The notes beneath the pieces were generated by a model. It saw only the letters and a program-made list of their open reading frames with translations, was not told where the DNA came from and made no database searches. This document shows positions 42,351 to 52,465 of a DNA stretch of 64,000 nt, piece by piece. Source of the stretch: Rhodocyclales bacterium (GTDB lineage: Bacteria > Pseudomonadota > Gammaproteobacteria > Burkholderiales > Rhodocyclaceae); contig JACRPA010000002.1 in assembly GCA_016214145.1 (NCBI GenBank), forward strand, positions 744,001-808,000, in the 5' to 3' direction. Every line of letters begins with the position of its first letter. Position 1 is the first letter of the stretch. The translations under genes and the position numbers were made by a program.

Positions 42351-44260
42351 TCGATGACGACGCCGGGCCGGCCCGCGATCACTTCGCGGATGCGCGCCAC
42401 CAGCGCATCCCAGTCGATATGCCGATTGTAGCCGATGATGCTCACCGACGGCATGCCGCTGCCGCGCATGAGCACGACGCCATCGCCCTCGCGCGCCACG
42501 CCGTCAAGCAGGCAGGTGCCGTTCCGCAGCGCGCAGCCGAAGCCGATGCGCGAATAGCCGAAGCTGAAGCCGGAGCGCTCAGGCACGCGCGCCAGCCGCT
42601 CCGGCGAACCGGCCTCGCCCAGCGCGGTGATGTCCTTCAGCGCGCCGAAGCTGAGGCTGCGCGGGTAGTCCCCCTCGCTGCTGGCGATGCGCGCATCGAA
42701 GCGCAGCGGCTTCCAGCCCTGCAGTTCGAGGTCGTGCAGGTCCGCATCGAAGCGCCCCTCGATGGCGCCGAAGGCGAAGGTGCGCGTGAGCATGCCGAGG
42801 TCGAGGTTGCGCGCGGTGACGTCGGCGACGAAGCGGCGGCCCTTGCCGAACGGGTCGATCAGGCGCAGCTGGTGCACGGTGATGCCGCCGTCGAACACCT
42901 CGATGCCGAGCGCGCCGTCGAGATGCAGCACGCCTTTCTCGTAGGCGATGCGCGGCACGCGCGCCGTCAGGCTGCCCGCCATGGCCGGCATCCTGAGCGC
43001 GCGCGACAGCTTGGGCATCGACACGCCCTCGATGCCGCCCTCGAACTCGCCGTGCCAGCCGGACTGACTTTTCGCCAGGCGCAGTTCGTCAATCAGGAAG
43101 CGTCCGTCGAGCATGGGCGCGACGAGGCCCGCCACCTTCGCCTCGCTGCCGTCGATGCGCAGCGGAAGCGTGAAACTGCCCAGCGGCAGGTCGCCGAGCC
43201 GGCCGGATGCAATGCCCACTTCCGCCTCCGTGGGCGCGTCCGCCTCCCAGGGAATCTGCGCATTCACGCCGCCCAGTTCAAGATAGCCGGTGCCGTCGGC
43301 CAGCCGCGCCTCCTCCAGCCCGGCGTAGAAGCGGCGCAGGCCGCCGGCCTTCCACTCCGCCGAAAAGCGGGCATGGCCCGAGGCCTGCCATTCGGGGAGG
43401 CCGAGCGAAGTCAGCCAGGGCTGCAGCCACTCGCGCAGGGCCGATGCCAGGTCGAGCCGGTCGGTGATGAAGCCCCAGTCCGTCGCCTCGCCCAGCGCCC
43501 GGTCCCAGCGCAGGCCGGCGGTGACGCCGCCCAGCCCGGCCACGTCGAGCCGCGCCAGTTCGACTTCCAGTGTTTTCTCCGACAGCCCGCCCTCCGCTTC
43601 CATGCGCACGCCGGCCTGGCGCCGCCACGGCGCGCGGAAAAATTCGCCTTGCGGCCAGTCGAGCCGGGCGAGCCAATGCCAGCCGGCGCCGCTGCGCTCG
43701 GCCGCCGCATTGAGGGTGAAGGCGATCCCCTTGCCCACGATGTCGCCCTCCTTGCTGGCGAAATCGAGGTCGCGCACGGCGAGGTCGAGCTTCGCCCGGG
43801 CGCCTTCGACGAGAATGGCGAAGTCGATCTTGCCCGCGGGCTTCCAGCCCCGCAGCCGCTTGACGAGCGGCGAGAAGGCGACCGCATCGACGTCGCGCAG
43901 GGAAAAATCGAGGAAGCCGTCCCCTGCCCGCCAGGCAAGCGAAAACGGCAGCGCCGGCCGCTTGCCGCCGCGCTCGTCCTCGCGGCGCAGGGTGCCGTTG
44001 GGGCAGTCGAGGCGGCGGCCGTCGAAGAAGAAACCGGAGCAGTGGGCGTGAAAGTTCTTGTACTCCATGCCGGCGACCAGCAGGCGGCCGAGACGGATGT
44101 CGGCCTCGCCGCGCCGCGCCGCATCGAAGGCGACGGTGACGCCATCGGCCTCGAAGGCCGGGTGGCGGATGGAACCGAGGGACAGGGTGACCTGCGCCGC
44201 GCCGCAAGGCAGGGCGGCGAGAAAAGTCAGCCCCAGGAGTGCGGCGGCGCGGAGAAGCAT
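42347..44260 (-). CDS. YdbH-like AsmA-family protein
   Basis: 637 residues. Signal or anchor segment (LLRAAALLGLTFLAALPCGA) then a long beta-rich protein: LSLGSIRHPAFEADGVTVAF, repeated amphipathic strands, a C-terminal AsmA/YdbH-like segment (GRFLIDELRLAKSQSGWHGEF, GALGIEVFDGGITVHQLRL, DVTARNLDLGMLTRTF and IEGRFDADLHDLELQGWKP). E. coli YdbH is one of three bridges carrying phospholipid to the outer membrane; this protein is shorter. 13 bp after cysM. Two motif copies lie in it (43048-43072 and 44222-44246). Confidence 0.72.
   Translation of the reverse strand: MLLRAAALLGLTFLAALPCGAAQVTLSLGSIRHPAFEADGVTVAFDAARRGEADIRLGRLLVAGMEYKNFHAHCSGFFFDGRRLDCPNGTLRREDERGGKRPALPFSLAWRAGDGFLDFSLRDVDAVAFSPLVKRLRGWKPAGKIDFAILVEGARAKLDLAVRDLDFASKEGDIVGKGIAFTLNAAAERSGAGWHWLARLDWPQGEFFRAPWRRQAGVRMEAEGGLSEKTLEVELARLDVAGLGGVTAGLRWDRALGEATDWGFITDRLDLASALREWLQPWLTSLGLPEWQASGHARFSAEWKAGGLRRFYAGLEEARLADGTGYLELGGVNAQIPWEADAPTEAEVGIASGRLGDLPLGSFTLPLRIDGSEAKVAGLVAPMLDGRFLIDELRLAKSQSGWHGEFEGGIEGVSMPKLSRALRMPAMAGSLTARVPRIAYEKGVLHLDGALGIEVFDGGITVHQLRLIDPFGKGRRFVADVTARNLDLGMLTRTFAFGAIEGRFDADLHDLELQGWKPLRFDARIASSEGDYPRSLSFGALKDITALGEAGSPERLARVPERSGFSFGYSRIGFGCALRNGTCLLDGVAREGDGVVLMRGSGMPSVSIIGYNRHIDWDALVARIREVIAGRPGVVIE
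43048..43072 (-). repeat. Dispersed 25-bp motif, copy 11
   Basis: AAAAGTCAGTC, spacer CGGCTGGC, ACGGCG; sense strand of the YdbH-like gene (reads AKSQSGWHGE). Confidence 0.85.
44222..44246 (+). repeat. Dispersed 25-bp motif, copy 12
   Basis: AAAAGTCAGCC, spacer CCAGGAGT, GCGGCG; antisense in the signal-peptide codons of the YdbH-like gene (AALLGLTFLA). Confidence 0.7.
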
Positions 44261-44273
44261 CCGCTGTCCGGCC

Positions 44274-45173
44274 TCAGGCGGGAAATACGCCCGTGGAAAG
44301 ATAGCGGTCGCCGCGGTCGCAGACGATAGTGACGATCACCGCGTCGCGCACCTCGTGCGCCACGCGCAGCGCCACCGCCATGGCGCCGCCCGAGGAAATG
44401 CCGGCAAAAATGCCCTCCTCGCGCGCCAGGCGCCGCGTCATCTCCTCGGCGTCGGCCTGGCTGACGTATTCGAGGCGGTCGACGCCGCGCTTGTCGTAGA
44501 TCTTCGGCAGGTATTCCTCCGGCCACTTGCGGATGCCGGGAATCTGCGAGCCCTCCTCGGGCTGGCAGCCGATGATCTCGATCTTCGGGTTCTTTTCCTT
44601 GAAGAAGCGCGAGCAGCCCATGATGGTGCCGGTGGTGCCCATGCTGGAGACGAAATGGGTGATCTTGCCGTCGGTATCGCGCCAGATCTCCGGCGCGGTG
44701 CCCTCGTAGTGCGACAACGGGTTGTCCGGGTTGGCGAACTGGTCGAGCATGATGCCCTTGCCCTCGGCCACCATCTTGTCGGCGACATCGCGCGCCATCT
44801 CCATGCCGCCCTTCTGCGTGACGAGCACGATGTCGGCGCCGAAGGCGCGCATGGTCTGCCGCCGCTCGACGGAGAGGTGCTCGGGCATGATCAGCACCAT
44901 GCGGTAGCCGCGCATGGTCGCCGCCATGGCGAGTGCGATGCCGGTGTTGCCGCTGGTGGCTTCGATCAGGGTATCGCCCGGCTTGATGTCGCCGCGCTTC
45001 TCGGCGCGCAGGATCATCGACAGCGCCGGCCGATCCTTCACCGAGCCGGCCGGGTTGTTGCCCTCCAGCTTGGCGAGGATGACGTTGCCGCGCCGCTCGC
45101 CGTCGGCGCCGGGCAGGCGCTTCAGGCGCACCAGGGGCGTGTTGCCGACGCAGTCTTCAAGAACCTGTTTCAT
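44274..45173 (-). CDS. cysM: Cysteine synthase B
   Basis: PLP enzyme making cysteine (or sulfocysteine) from O-acetylserine. 299 residues. PLP lysine in [12 protein letters not shown] (about 41), phosphate-binding [20 protein letters not shown], and the CysM-type [17 protein letters not shown]. Downstream of hldD, overlapping by 4 bp, the usual betaproteobacterial order. Confidence 0.95.
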   Translation of the reverse strand: MKQVLEDCVGNTPLVRLKRLPGADGERRGNVILAKLEGNNPAGSVKDRPALSMILRAEKRGDIKPGDTLIEATSGNTGIALAMAATMRGYRMVLIMPEHLSVERRQTMRAFGADIVLVTQKGGMEMARDVADKMVAEGKGIMLDQFANPDNPLSHYEGTAPEIWRDTDGKITHFVSSMGTTGTIMGCSRFFKEKNPKIEIIGCQPEEGSQIPGIRKWPEEYLPKIYDKRGVDRLEYVSQADAEEMTRRLAREEGIFAGISSGGAMAVALRVAHEVRDAVIVTIVCDRGDRYLSTGVFPA

Positions 45174-46165
45174 GCCTCGATCCGGTTGCTCACATACTTC
45201 GCGACGCCTTCTTCCACCGTCGCGAACGGCGCGGCGTAGCCCGCCTGGCGCAGCAGAGAGACATCGGCCTCGGTGTAGCTCTGGTACTTGCCCTTCAGCG
45301 CCTCGGGGAAGGCGATGTATTCGATGATGCCGCGGCTGCGCAGGTCCGCCAACGCCAGAGGCGCCTCGCCCTTGGCGGCGCGGCAGGCATTCACGGTGGC
45401 GACGGCGACATCGTTGAACGACTGCGCACGGCCGCTGCCCAGGTTGTAGATGCCGGAGGCGCCGCTGTCGAGGAAATGCAGGTTCGCCTTGACGACGTCG
45501 TCGATGAAGACGAAGTCGCGCCGCTGCTCGCCGTTACCGTAACCGTCGCAGCCCTCGAAGAGCTTCACCTTGCCCTCGGCCCGGTACTGGTTGAAGAAGT
45601 GGAAGGCCACCGAGGCCATGCGGCCCTTGTGCTGTTCGCGCGGGCCGTACACGTTGAAATAGCGGAAGCCGGCGACCTGCGAGGGAAAGTCAGCCTCCGC
45701 GAGACGGCGGCGCACCACCTGGTCGAAGAGGAACTTCGAGTAGCCGTAGACATTGAGCGGCGCCTCGAACTCGCGCGACTCGCGGAACACCCGGCCGCCG
45801 CCGTACACGGAAGCCGAGGAGGCATACAGGAAAGGCACTTCCTGGTCGAGGCAGAAGTCGAGCAGCTCCAGGGAATAGCGGTAGTTGTTGTCCATCATGT
45901 AGCGGCCGTCGTGCTCCATGGTGTCGGAGCAGGCGCCCTGGTGCAGCACGGCCTCGATGGCGCCGTCGAGTTCGCCCGCCGCGACCGCCTCGATGAACTC
46001 GTTCTTGTCGAGGTAGTCAGCGATCTCGCAATCGACCAGGTTGCGGTACTTGTCGGCCCTGGTGAGGTTGTCCACGGCGATGATCTCGCTGACGCCGCGC
46101 GCATTGAGCGCCTTCACCAGATTCGAGCCTATGAAGCCGGCGGCGCCGGTTACGATGGTGTACAT
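45170..46165 (-). CDS. hldD: ADP-L-glycero-D-manno-heptose 6-epimerase
   Basis: Last step of ADP-heptose synthesis for the LPS inner core. 331 residues, short-chain dehydrogenase fold: [15 protein letters not shown] (NADP site, residues 6-20), [20 protein letters not shown] and catalytic Y-x3-K in [10 protein letters not shown]. Separated from hldE by a 28-bp palindrome and overlapping cysM. Antisense motif copy at 45685-45709. Confidence 0.96.
   Translation of the reverse strand: MYTIVTGAAGFIGSNLVKALNARGVSEIIAVDNLTRADKYRNLVDCEIADYLDKNEFIEAVAAGELDGAIEAVLHQGACSDTMEHDGRYMMDNNYRYSLELLDFCLDQEVPFLYASSASVYGGGRVFRESREFEAPLNVYGYSKFLFDQVVRRRLAEADFPSQVAGFRYFNVYGPREQHKGRMASVAFHFFNQYRAEGKVKLFEGCDGYGNGEQRRDFVFIDDVVKANLHFLDSGASGIYNLGSGRAQSFNDVAVATVNACRAAKGEAPLALADLRSRGIIEYIAFPEALKGKYQSYTEADVSLLRQAGYAAPFATVEEGVAKYVSNRIEA
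45685..45709 (+). repeat. Dispersed 25-bp motif, copy 13
   Basis: GAAAGTCAGCC, spacer TCCGCGAG, ACGGCG; antisense in hldD, where the protein reads [10 protein letters not shown]. Confidence 0.8.
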
Positions 46166-46187
46166 AACATGTCCAAACGAATTCGTT

Positions 46188-46257
46188 GCCGCGGATCACG
46201 CGGATGAACGCGGATAAAAATGGAATGATATCCGCGTTCATCCGCGTGATCCGCGGC
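46188..46257. repeat. Perfect 28-bp inverted repeat (GCGGAT family)
   Basis: Arms 46188-46215 and 46230-46257 are exact complements (GCCGCGGATCACGCGGAT and on), loop 14 bases. It lies in the hldE-hldD gap inside an operon; similar CGCGGAT palindromes are dispersed in many bacteria. Confidence 0.9.
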
Positions 46258-46265
46258 GATGGTTT

Positions 46266-47204
46266 TCAAAGCGCCGTTTCCAGTTCCTCGCGCGTGACAA
46301 CGGCCGTGCCGAGCTTGCCGACGACGATGCCGGCGGCGCGATTGGCCAGGCGCATCGCCGCGTGCATGTCGGCGCCGCTCGCCAGCATCACCGCCATGGC
46401 GGCGATGACGGTGTCGCCGGCGCCGCTCACATCATAAACCTCCCGCGCCTGGGCCGGTTCGTGCAAAGCTTCGCTGCCGCGGAAGAGGGTCATGCCCTCC
46501 TCGCTGCGCGTCACCAGCAGGGCCTCCAGGCCCAGCGCCTCGCGCAGGCGCGCCACCATCGCCTGGAGCTCGGCCTCGGACGTCCAGCGGCCGATGACCT
46601 GGCGCAGCTCGGCGCGATTGGGGGTAAGCAGGGTCGCGCCGGCATAGCGGGAGAAATCCTCGCCCTTGGGATCGGCCAGCACCGGCTTGCCGGCGGCGCG
46701 CGCCAGCCGGATCATCTCGCCGATGTGGGTGAGGCCGCCCTTGCCGTAATCGGACAGAATGACGGCGTCGCAGCTCGCCAGCTGGCGCTCGAAATCGGCC
46801 AGCTTGGCGCGCAGCACTTCGTGCCGCGGGCTGTCCTCGAAATCGATGCGCAGGAGCTGTTGCTGGCGGCCGATGACGCGCAGCTTGATGGTGGTCGAGA
46901 ATTCCGCATCCTCGTGCAGGCTGGTCTCGACGCCCACGCCGGCCATCAGCCGCGCCAGCGACTGGCCGGCCTCGTCGGCGCCGACGACGGAGAGCAGGGA
47001 AGCTTTCGCGCCCAGCGCCGCGCAGTTGCGCGCCACGTTGGCGGCGCCGCCGGGGCGCTCCTCGGTGCGCTGCACCTTGACCACCGGCACCGGCGCCTCG
47101 GGCGAGATGCGGCTGACCTCGCCGAACCAGTAGCGGTCGAGCATGACGTCGCCGACGACGAGGATGCGGGCCGCGGACGTGTCGGGCAGCGCGAGAGTTT
47201 TCAT
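46266..47204 (-). CDS. hldE: D-glycero-beta-D-manno-heptose-7-phosphate kinase
   Basis: Ribokinase-family kinase of ADP-heptose synthesis, 312 residues. It matches only the N-terminal (RfaE1) domain of E. coli HldE, so the adenylyltransferase must be a separate gene elsewhere. Motifs: LVVGDVMLDRYWFGEVSRIS, RPGGAANVARNCAALGA, and the catalytic DVSGAGDTVIAAM. Starts one base into the ugd stop (TGATG). Confidence 0.94.
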   Translation of the reverse strand: MKTLALPDTSAARILVVGDVMLDRYWFGEVSRISPEAPVPVVKVQRTEERPGGAANVARNCAALGAKASLLSVVGADEAGQSLARLMAGVGVETSLHEDAEFSTTIKLRVIGRQQQLLRIDFEDSPRHEVLRAKLADFERQLASCDAVILSDYGKGGLTHIGEMIRLARAAGKPVLADPKGEDFSRYAGATLLTPNRAELRQVIGRWTSEAELQAMVARLREALGLEALLVTRSEEGMTLFRGSEALHEPAQAREVYDVSGAGDTVIAAMAVMLASGADMHAAMRLANRAAGIVVGKLGTAVVTREELETAL

Positions 47205-48526
47205 CAAGGCCTTCCTATCGCATGGTATTCGATGCCGGCGGCGCGCACCGTCGCCGGATCGTAGAGATTGCGCCCGTCGAAGACAAGCGGCGCCTTGAGG
47301 CGGCGCTTCATCTCCCCGAAATCCGGGCTCCTGAATTCCTTCCACTCGGTGACGATCACCAGCGCGTCGGCGCCGTCCAGCGCGGCGACGGGCGATTCGG
47401 CATAGGCGATGCGGGGCTCCGCGCCGAAAATCCGCCGGGCCTCGTCCATGGCCACCGGGTCGTAGGCGCAGACGCTGGCGCCGCGCGCCAGCAGGTCGGC
47501 GATGACGCGGCGGCTCGGCGCCTCGCGCATGTCGTCGGTATCGGGCTTGAAGGCCAGGCCCCACAGGGCGAAGCGGCGGCCGGACAGGTCTTCGCCGAAC
47601 TGCCTGACGATCTTGCGCCCGAGCACGCCCTTCTGGAATTCGTTGGCCTCCTCCACCGCATTGAGGACGCGCAATGCGCCGCCCGCATCGTGCGCCGTGC
47701 GGTTGAGCGCCTGCACGTCCTTCGGGAAGCAGGAACCGCCGTAGCCGCAGCCGGGATAGAGGAACTGGTAGCCGATGCGCGGATCGGAGCCGATGCCCTG
47801 GCGCACCAGTTCGATGTCCGCGCCCAGCTTCTCGGCCAGGTTGGCCAGTTCGTTCATGAAGGAGATGCGGGTGGCCAGCATGGCGTTGGCGGCATACTTG
47901 GTCAGTTCGGCCGAGCGCACATCCATGACGATCAGGCGGGAGTGCGAGCGCTGGAAAGGGGCGTAGAGCTGGCGCATCAGCTCGATCGCCTGCGCATCCT
48001 CGGCGCCGACAACGATGCGATCGGGGCGCATGAAATCCTCGACCGCCGCCCCTTCCTTGAGGAACTCCGGGTTGGAGGCGACGCTGAAGCCGGTGTCGAG
48101 GCGGCGCGCCGCCAGCTCTTCCAGCACCGCCGCGCGCACCTTGTCGGCCGTGCCGACCGGCACGGTGGACTTGTCGACGATGACCTTGTAATCGCTCATG
48201 TGGCGGCCGATGGAGCGGGCCGCCGCGACGACGTACTGCAGGTCGGCCGAGCCGTCCTCGTCGGGCGGGGTGCCCACGGCGATGAACTGCAGCAGGCCGT
48301 GTCCGACCGCCTCCGCCACATCCGTGGTGAAGCGCAGGCGGCCGGCCGCGCGATTGCGCGCGACCATGTCCTGGAGGCCGGGCTCGTGAATGGGAATTCC
48401 GCCCGAATTGAGGATGCGGATCTTCCCGGCGTCAAGATCGAGACACAGGACGTCGTTGCCCACCTCGGCGAGGCAGGCGCCGCTGACCAGGCCGACGTAA
48501 CCGGTTCCAATAACCGTGATCTTCAA
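47204..48526 (-). CDS. ugd: UDP-glucose 6-dehydrogenase
   Basis: Oxidises UDP-glucose to UDP-glucuronate, a precursor for acidic sugars in LPS or capsule. 440 residues: [20 protein letters not shown] (NAD site), [30 protein letters not shown] (quoted in part) and catalytic Cys in [18 protein letters not shown]. Between lapB and hldE in the same direction; an ACAGAG palindrome precedes it. Confidence 0.96.
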   Translation of the reverse strand: MKITVIGTGYVGLVSGACLAEVGNDVLCLDLDAGKIRILNSGGIPIHEPGLQDMVARNRAAGRLRFTTDVAEAVGHGLLQFIAVGTPPDEDGSADLQYVVAAARSIGRHMSDYKVIVDKSTVPVGTADKVRAAVLEELAARRLDTGFSVASNPEFLKEGAAVEDFMRPDRIVVGAEDAQAIELMRQLYAPFQRSHSRLIVMDVRSAELTKYAANAMLATRISFMNELANLAEKLGADIELVRQGIGSDPRIGYQFLYPGCGYGGSCFPKDVQALNRTAHDAGGALRVLNAVEEANEFQKGVLGRKIVRQFGEDLSGRRFALWGLAFKPDTDDMREAPSRRVIADLLARGASVCAYDPVAMDEARRIFGAEPRIAYAESPVAALDGADALVIVTEWKEFRSPDFGEMKRRLKAPLVFDGRNLYDPATVRAAGIEYHAIGRP

Positions 48527-48549
48527 TTCATCGCTCCAGGAAAAGCCTT

Positions 48550-48629
48550 AACCACAGAGAACACAGAGCACACAGAGAAAGACTTGAGCATTCTCTGTGT
48601 GCTCTGTGCACTCCGTGTTCTCTGTGTAA
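48550..48629. repeat. ACAGAG palindrome, empty copy D
   Basis: AACCACAGAGAACACAGAGC and ACACAGAG pair with a right arm ending CCGTGTTCTCTGTGT; loop about 14 bases. Lies between lapB and ugd. Confidence 0.85.
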
Positions 48630-48635
48630 CTGCTT

Positions 48636-49814
48636 TCATGGTGTCAGGTCGAATTCTTCGGTCCGCTTCGGCGGATAGCTTTCCCAGGCCCCGCAGCCCG
48701 GGCAGCGCCAGTAGAACTGCCGCGCCTTGAAGCCGCAGCTGTCGCAGCGGTAGCGCGCCACCTTGCGGGTATGGTTGTGGATCAGGTTCTTCACCAGCTC
48801 CAGGTCGCCGCGGCGCTCCGGCGGCGCGACCATGATCTGCGCCTCGAGCAGCTTGTCCAGTCCGAGCAGGGTCGGATTGCGCCGCAGTTCATCGCGCACC
48901 AGCTGATAGGCCGCCTCGGGACTTTCGTCCTCCAATGTCCATTGAAATACCGCATCGAGGAGATCGAGCGAGGGGTGTTGGGAAAGATAGCCGCGCAGCA
49001 GTTGCAGCCCCTGCTCGCCGCGCCCCAGCTTGCGGTAGGCCTCCGTCAGCTTGGCGGCGACCAGCGCCAGATAGACCGGATTCTGCTGCTCGATGCGCTT
49101 CCAGGCCTCGATGGCGCTTTCCATATCGCCGGCGGCGGCATGCAGGTCGCCGAGCAGGATGGTCGCCCGCACCGATTTACGGTGCGTCGCCAGCGCCTCC
49201 TCCAGCAGCTTGAGCGCCTCTTCCGGCCGCGAGTTGTTGATTTCCGTGGCGGCCAGTTCACAATAGAAATTGGCGATTTCCTTCTGCCACAGGTGGCCGG
49301 AATGGTCGGGCAGCTGGCGGGCGATGTCGATGGCCTTGCGCCACTCCTTCTCCTGCTGGTAGATCTCGAGCAGGAAATTCAGGGCGGCTTCGCTCTGGCC
49401 GGTGCCGCGCAAGCCGACAAAGATGTCCTCGGCGCGGTCGAGCAGGCCGGCCTTGAGATAGTCGTGCCCCAGCTCGGCCAGGGCCTGCTGGCGCTGCTCC
49501 TCCTTCAGCCCCTCGCGCTCGACCAGGTTCTGGTGCATACGGATGGCGCGGTCGGTCTCGCCGCGGCGACGGAACAGGTTGCCCAGGGCGAAATGCAGCT
49601 CAGCGGTTTCGGAGTCGACCTTGGCCGCCTCTAGAAAGGCGTCGATGGCCTTGTCGGGCTGCTCGTTGAGCAGGAAATTGAGCCCCTTGAAATAGGATTT
49701 CGGCAGGGCGCGCGATTCGCGCACGACGTGGCGGATGTCCACCCGCGCGGCCATCCAGCCCAGGGCGAAGAACAGCGGGATCGCCAGCAGCCACCACAGC
49801 TCGAATTCCATCAT
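48636..49814 (-). CDS. lapB: LPS assembly protein LapB
   Basis: Adaptor that with FtsH controls LpxC stability and so LPS amount. 392 residues: N-terminal anchor (FELWWLLAIPLFFALGWMAA), then VRESRALPKSYFKGLNFLLN, about nine TPR repeats, and a rubredoxin-like C-terminus with two CxxC pairs (CDSCGFKARQFYWRCPGCG). Two adjacent ATGs (49814, 49811); GCGGGGG lies directly before, so the second may be used. Follows lapA by 39 bp. Confidence 0.95.
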   Translation of the reverse strand: MMEFELWWLLAIPLFFALGWMAARVDIRHVVRESRALPKSYFKGLNFLLNEQPDKAIDAFLEAAKVDSETAELHFALGNLFRRRGETDRAIRMHQNLVEREGLKEEQRQQALAELGHDYLKAGLLDRAEDIFVGLRGTGQSEAALNFLLEIYQQEKEWRKAIDIARQLPDHSGHLWQKEIANFYCELAATEINNSRPEEALKLLEEALATHRKSVRATILLGDLHAAAGDMESAIEAWKRIEQQNPVYLALVAAKLTEAYRKLGRGEQGLQLLRGYLSQHPSLDLLDAVFQWTLEDESPEAAYQLVRDELRRNPTLLGLDKLLEAQIMVAPPERRGDLELVKNLIHNHTRKVARYRCDSCGFKARQFYWRCPGCGAWESYPPKRTEEFDLTP

Positions 49815-49853
49815 CCCCCGCTTGTGCTCTGTTGTCTCCGGCTCGCGGCGGAG

Positions 49854-50111
49854 CTACTGCGGCTGCGCGTTCGCATCGTTTTCCTTCTTCAGGCGAATGA
49901 TTTCCCGACGCTGCCGCAGAAAGGTGCCCAGGGCGACCGACAATCCGGCCACCGTGCCGGCCGCGAAAAAAATCAGCATGACGGCCACCAGCGGCAGCGG
50001 CCAGGCGGCATCAAAAAAGAAATGCAGCGTCACCATGCTGCTGTTCTTCACCGCGAAGCCGAGCAGGACGACGAAGAGGGCGGCCCGCAACAGCCAGATG
50101 AAAAGTTTCAT
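49854..50111 (-). CDS. lapA: LPS assembly protein LapA (DUF1049)
   Basis: 85-residue inner-membrane protein with two helices (about 5-24 and 41-65) and a coiled C-terminus (FLRQRREIIRLKKENDANAQ). VKNSSMVTLHFFF is the DUF1049 mark. Paired with lapB as in E. coli. Confidence 0.9.
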   Translation of the reverse strand: MKLFIWLLRAALFVVLLGFAVKNSSMVTLHFFFDAAWPLPLVAVMLIFFAAGTVAGLSVALGTFLRQRREIIRLKKENDANAQPQ

Positions 50112-50146
50112 GTCGATCCACAGGACGCGTCCAGACGGACACGCCT

Positions 50147-50205
50147 AAAACGAAGTTTCAGCGAAGGCTAATGCCCGCGTCGGCGGGCGTTATGCCGGAG
50201 CTAAA
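50147..50205. repeat. Structured intergenic element, copy 2
   Basis: AAAACGAAGTTTCAGCG, AAGGC, stem TAATGCCCGC/GCGGGCGTTA, GCCGGAGCTAAA. Same flanks as 20102-20165, different stem sequence with pairing kept. It abuts the ihfB terminator. Confidence 0.75.
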
Positions 50206-50233
50206 AAAAGGGCGGCATCGCCTGACGCCGCCC
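50203..50233 (-). terminator. Rho-independent terminator after ihfB
   Basis: On the minus strand GGGCGGC-GTCAGGCGAT-GCCGCCC then seven T. Would end the rpsA-ihfB transcript before lapA. Confidence 0.9.
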
Positions 50234-50267
50234 GATTCCCTCAGACCCGCAATTCAGCCGCAACCGG

Positions 50268-50552
50268 TCAAGCGAGCTGGTCCACGCGCTCGCGCAGTTC
50301 CTTGCCCGCCTTGAAGTGCGGCACGTACTTCTCGGGCACCTGCACCTTCTCGCCCGATTTCGGGTTGCGTCCGGTACGCGGCGGCCTGTAGTTCAGCGCA
50401 AAGCTGCCAAAGCCGCGAATCTCGATGCGATCTCCGCGGGTGAGCGCGGAGGTCATGGCATCGAGAATCATCTTGACTGCGTAATCGGCATCCTTGGCGA
50501 CCAGCTGCGGGAAGCGTCCCGCCAGTTTCGCGATGAGTTCCGACTTCGTCAT
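50268..50552 (-). CDS. ihfB: Integration host factor, beta subunit
   Basis: DNA-bending nucleoid protein, 94 residues. [17 protein letters not shown] start and the HU/IHF signature [20 protein letters not shown] with the intercalating proline in the beta arm. 15 bp after rpsA, the usual rpsA-ihfB pair. Confidence 0.97.
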   Translation of the reverse strand: MTKSELIAKLAGRFPQLVAKDADYAVKMILDAMTSALTRGDRIEIRGFGSFALNYRPPRTGRNPKSGEKVQVPEKYVPHFKAGKELRERVDQLA

Positions 50553-50567
50553 GTTCGCCTGATGAGG

Positions 50568-52280
50568 TTATTGCTGGGTATTGCCGAGCTTGGCTTTCAG
50601 CAGGGCGCCGAGATTGGTCGTGCCGCTGGAAGCGGACGATTCGCTCTGCAGCTTCTGCATGGCCTCGTTCTGCTCGGCCTGATCCTTGGCCTTGATCGAC
50701 AAGTTGATCGAACGCGACTTGCGGTCCACGTTGATGATCATGATGTCGAGGGCATCGCCCTCCTTGAGCAGCGTGCGCAGGTCCTCGACCCGCTCGCGGG
50801 CGGCTTCGGAAGCGCGCAGGTAGCCCTCGACCTCGTCGGACAGCTGCACCACCGCGCCGCGCGCGTCGACGCTCTTCACGGTGCCCTTGACGACGCTGTT
50901 CTTGTCGTGGGTGGCGATGAAGTTGGTGAAGGGATCGCCCTCCAGCTGCTTGATGCCGAGCGAGATGCGCTCGCGCTCGACATCGATGGCCAGGACCACC
51001 GCCTCGATCTCGTCGCCCTTCTTGAAGTTGCGCACGGCTTCCTCGCCGGTCGCCGACCAGGACAGGTCGGACAGGTGCACCAGGCCGTCGATGTTGCCGG
51101 GCAGGCCGATGAAGATGCCGAAGTCGGTGATCGACTTGATCTGGCCGTGCACCTTGTCGCCCTTCTTGTGGTTGATCGAGAACTCGTCCCACGGATTCGG
51201 CTGGCACTGCTTCATGCCGAGGGAGATGCGGCGGCGGTCTTCGTCGATCTCGAGGATCATCACTTCGACTTCGTCGCCCAGCTGGACGACCTTGGAAGGA
51301 TGCACGTTCTTGTTGGTCCAGTCCATCTCGGAGACGTGCACCAGGCCCTCGATGCCCTGCTCGACCTCGACGAAGGCGCCGTAGTCGGTGAGGTTGGTGA
51401 CCTTGCCGAACAGGCGGGTGCCCTGCGGATAGCGGCGCGAGATGCCGACCCACGGATCCTCGCCGAGCTGCTTGAGGCCGAGCGAGACGCGGTTCTTCTC
51501 CTGGTCGAACTTCAGCACCTTGGCCTGCACCTCGTCGCCCACATTGAGAACCTCGGACGGGTGGCGCACGCGGCGCCAGGCCAGGTCGGTGATGTGCAGC
51601 AAGCCGTCGATGCCGCCCAGATCCACGAATGCGCCGTAGTCGGTGATGTTCTTGACGATGCCCTTGACGACGGTGCCTTCCTTCAGGTTGGCCAGCAGCT
51701 GCTCGCGTTCCTCGCCGGCGGAGGCTTCCAGCACGGCGCGGCGCGAGACGACGACGTTGTTGCGCTTGCGGTCGAGCTTGATGACCTTGAATTCGAATTC
51801 CTTGTTCTCGTAGGGCGTGGTGTCCTTGACCGGACGGACATCCACCAGCGAACCGGGCAGGAAGGCGCGGATGCCGTTGGTCATGACGGTGAGGCCGCCC
51901 TTCACCTTGCCGTTGATGACGCCCTTGACCAGGGCGCCCTCGTTGAGGGCCTTCTCCAGGTCGTTCCAGGCGGCGATGCGCTTGGCCTTCTCGCGCGACA
52001 GGCGCGTTTCGCCGTAGCCGTCCTCGAGCATTTCGATGGCGACGCTGACGTAGTCGCCCGGCTTGACCTCGACCTCGCCGCGATCGCTGCGGAATTCGTC
52101 GAGGGAAATGAAGCTCTCGGACTTGAGGCCAGCGTTGACGACGACGAAGTTCTGGTCGATGCGGACGACTTCGGCGGTGATCACTTCACCCGCGCGCATC
52201 TCCTGGCGGGACAGGCTTTCTTCGAAGAGGGCGGCAAAACTTTCCGGGCTGGATACTTCGGTGGCGGTTGCAATGGACAT
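50568..52280 (-). CDS. rpsA: 30S ribosomal protein S1
   Basis: 570 residues (E. coli 557). Six S1 OB-fold repeats are visible, for example [40 protein letters not shown] and [20 protein letters not shown]. Binds mRNA at the small subunit. A 185-bp leader separates it from the aroA-cmk gene; it contains a 14-bp palindrome GCAGGATGTCCTGC (52356-52369), which could bind a regulator or fold. Confidence 0.97.
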   Translation of the reverse strand: MSIATATEVSSPESFAALFEESLSRQEMRAGEVITAEVVRIDQNFVVVNAGLKSESFISLDEFRSDRGEVEVKPGDYVSVAIEMLEDGYGETRLSREKAKRIAAWNDLEKALNEGALVKGVINGKVKGGLTVMTNGIRAFLPGSLVDVRPVKDTTPYENKEFEFKVIKLDRKRNNVVVSRRAVLEASAGEEREQLLANLKEGTVVKGIVKNITDYGAFVDLGGIDGLLHITDLAWRRVRHPSEVLNVGDEVQAKVLKFDQEKNRVSLGLKQLGEDPWVGISRRYPQGTRLFGKVTNLTDYGAFVEVEQGIEGLVHVSEMDWTNKNVHPSKVVQLGDEVEVMILEIDEDRRRISLGMKQCQPNPWDEFSINHKKGDKVHGQIKSITDFGIFIGLPGNIDGLVHLSDLSWSATGEEAVRNFKKGDEIEAVVLAIDVERERISLGIKQLEGDPFTNFIATHDKNSVVKGTVKSVDARGAVVQLSDEVEGYLRASEAARERVEDLRTLLKEGDALDIMIINVDRKSRSINLSIKAKDQAEQNEAMQKLQSESSASSGTTNLGALLKAKLGNTQQ

Positions 52281-52355
52281 ATAAAAAACCTAACGCCGGC
52301 CGAAATCGGACGGCTTGCAAGTTGAACAAAATCGCGAAGAAAACCGAGCACAGCG

Positions 52356-52369
52356 GCAGGATGTCCTGC
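52356..52369. other. Palindrome in the rpsA leader
   Basis: GCAGGATGTCCTGC, a perfect 6-bp stem with 2-base centre, 76 bp before the rpsA ATG. No known operator recognised. Confidence 0.5.
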
Positions 52370-52465
52370 ATCAACCTGTTCAATCCAGTCGATTGGTCCG
52401 CCCGGGGGCGGCACCTGCTGCGACGATGTCTTCGCGACACCTACGCCTGCGGCGCTTCCAGTCCT

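Noticed and set aside
43408-43432. AAGTCAGCC in the YdbH-like gene as a motif copy
   Set aside because: No ACGGCG at the required position and only a partial core.
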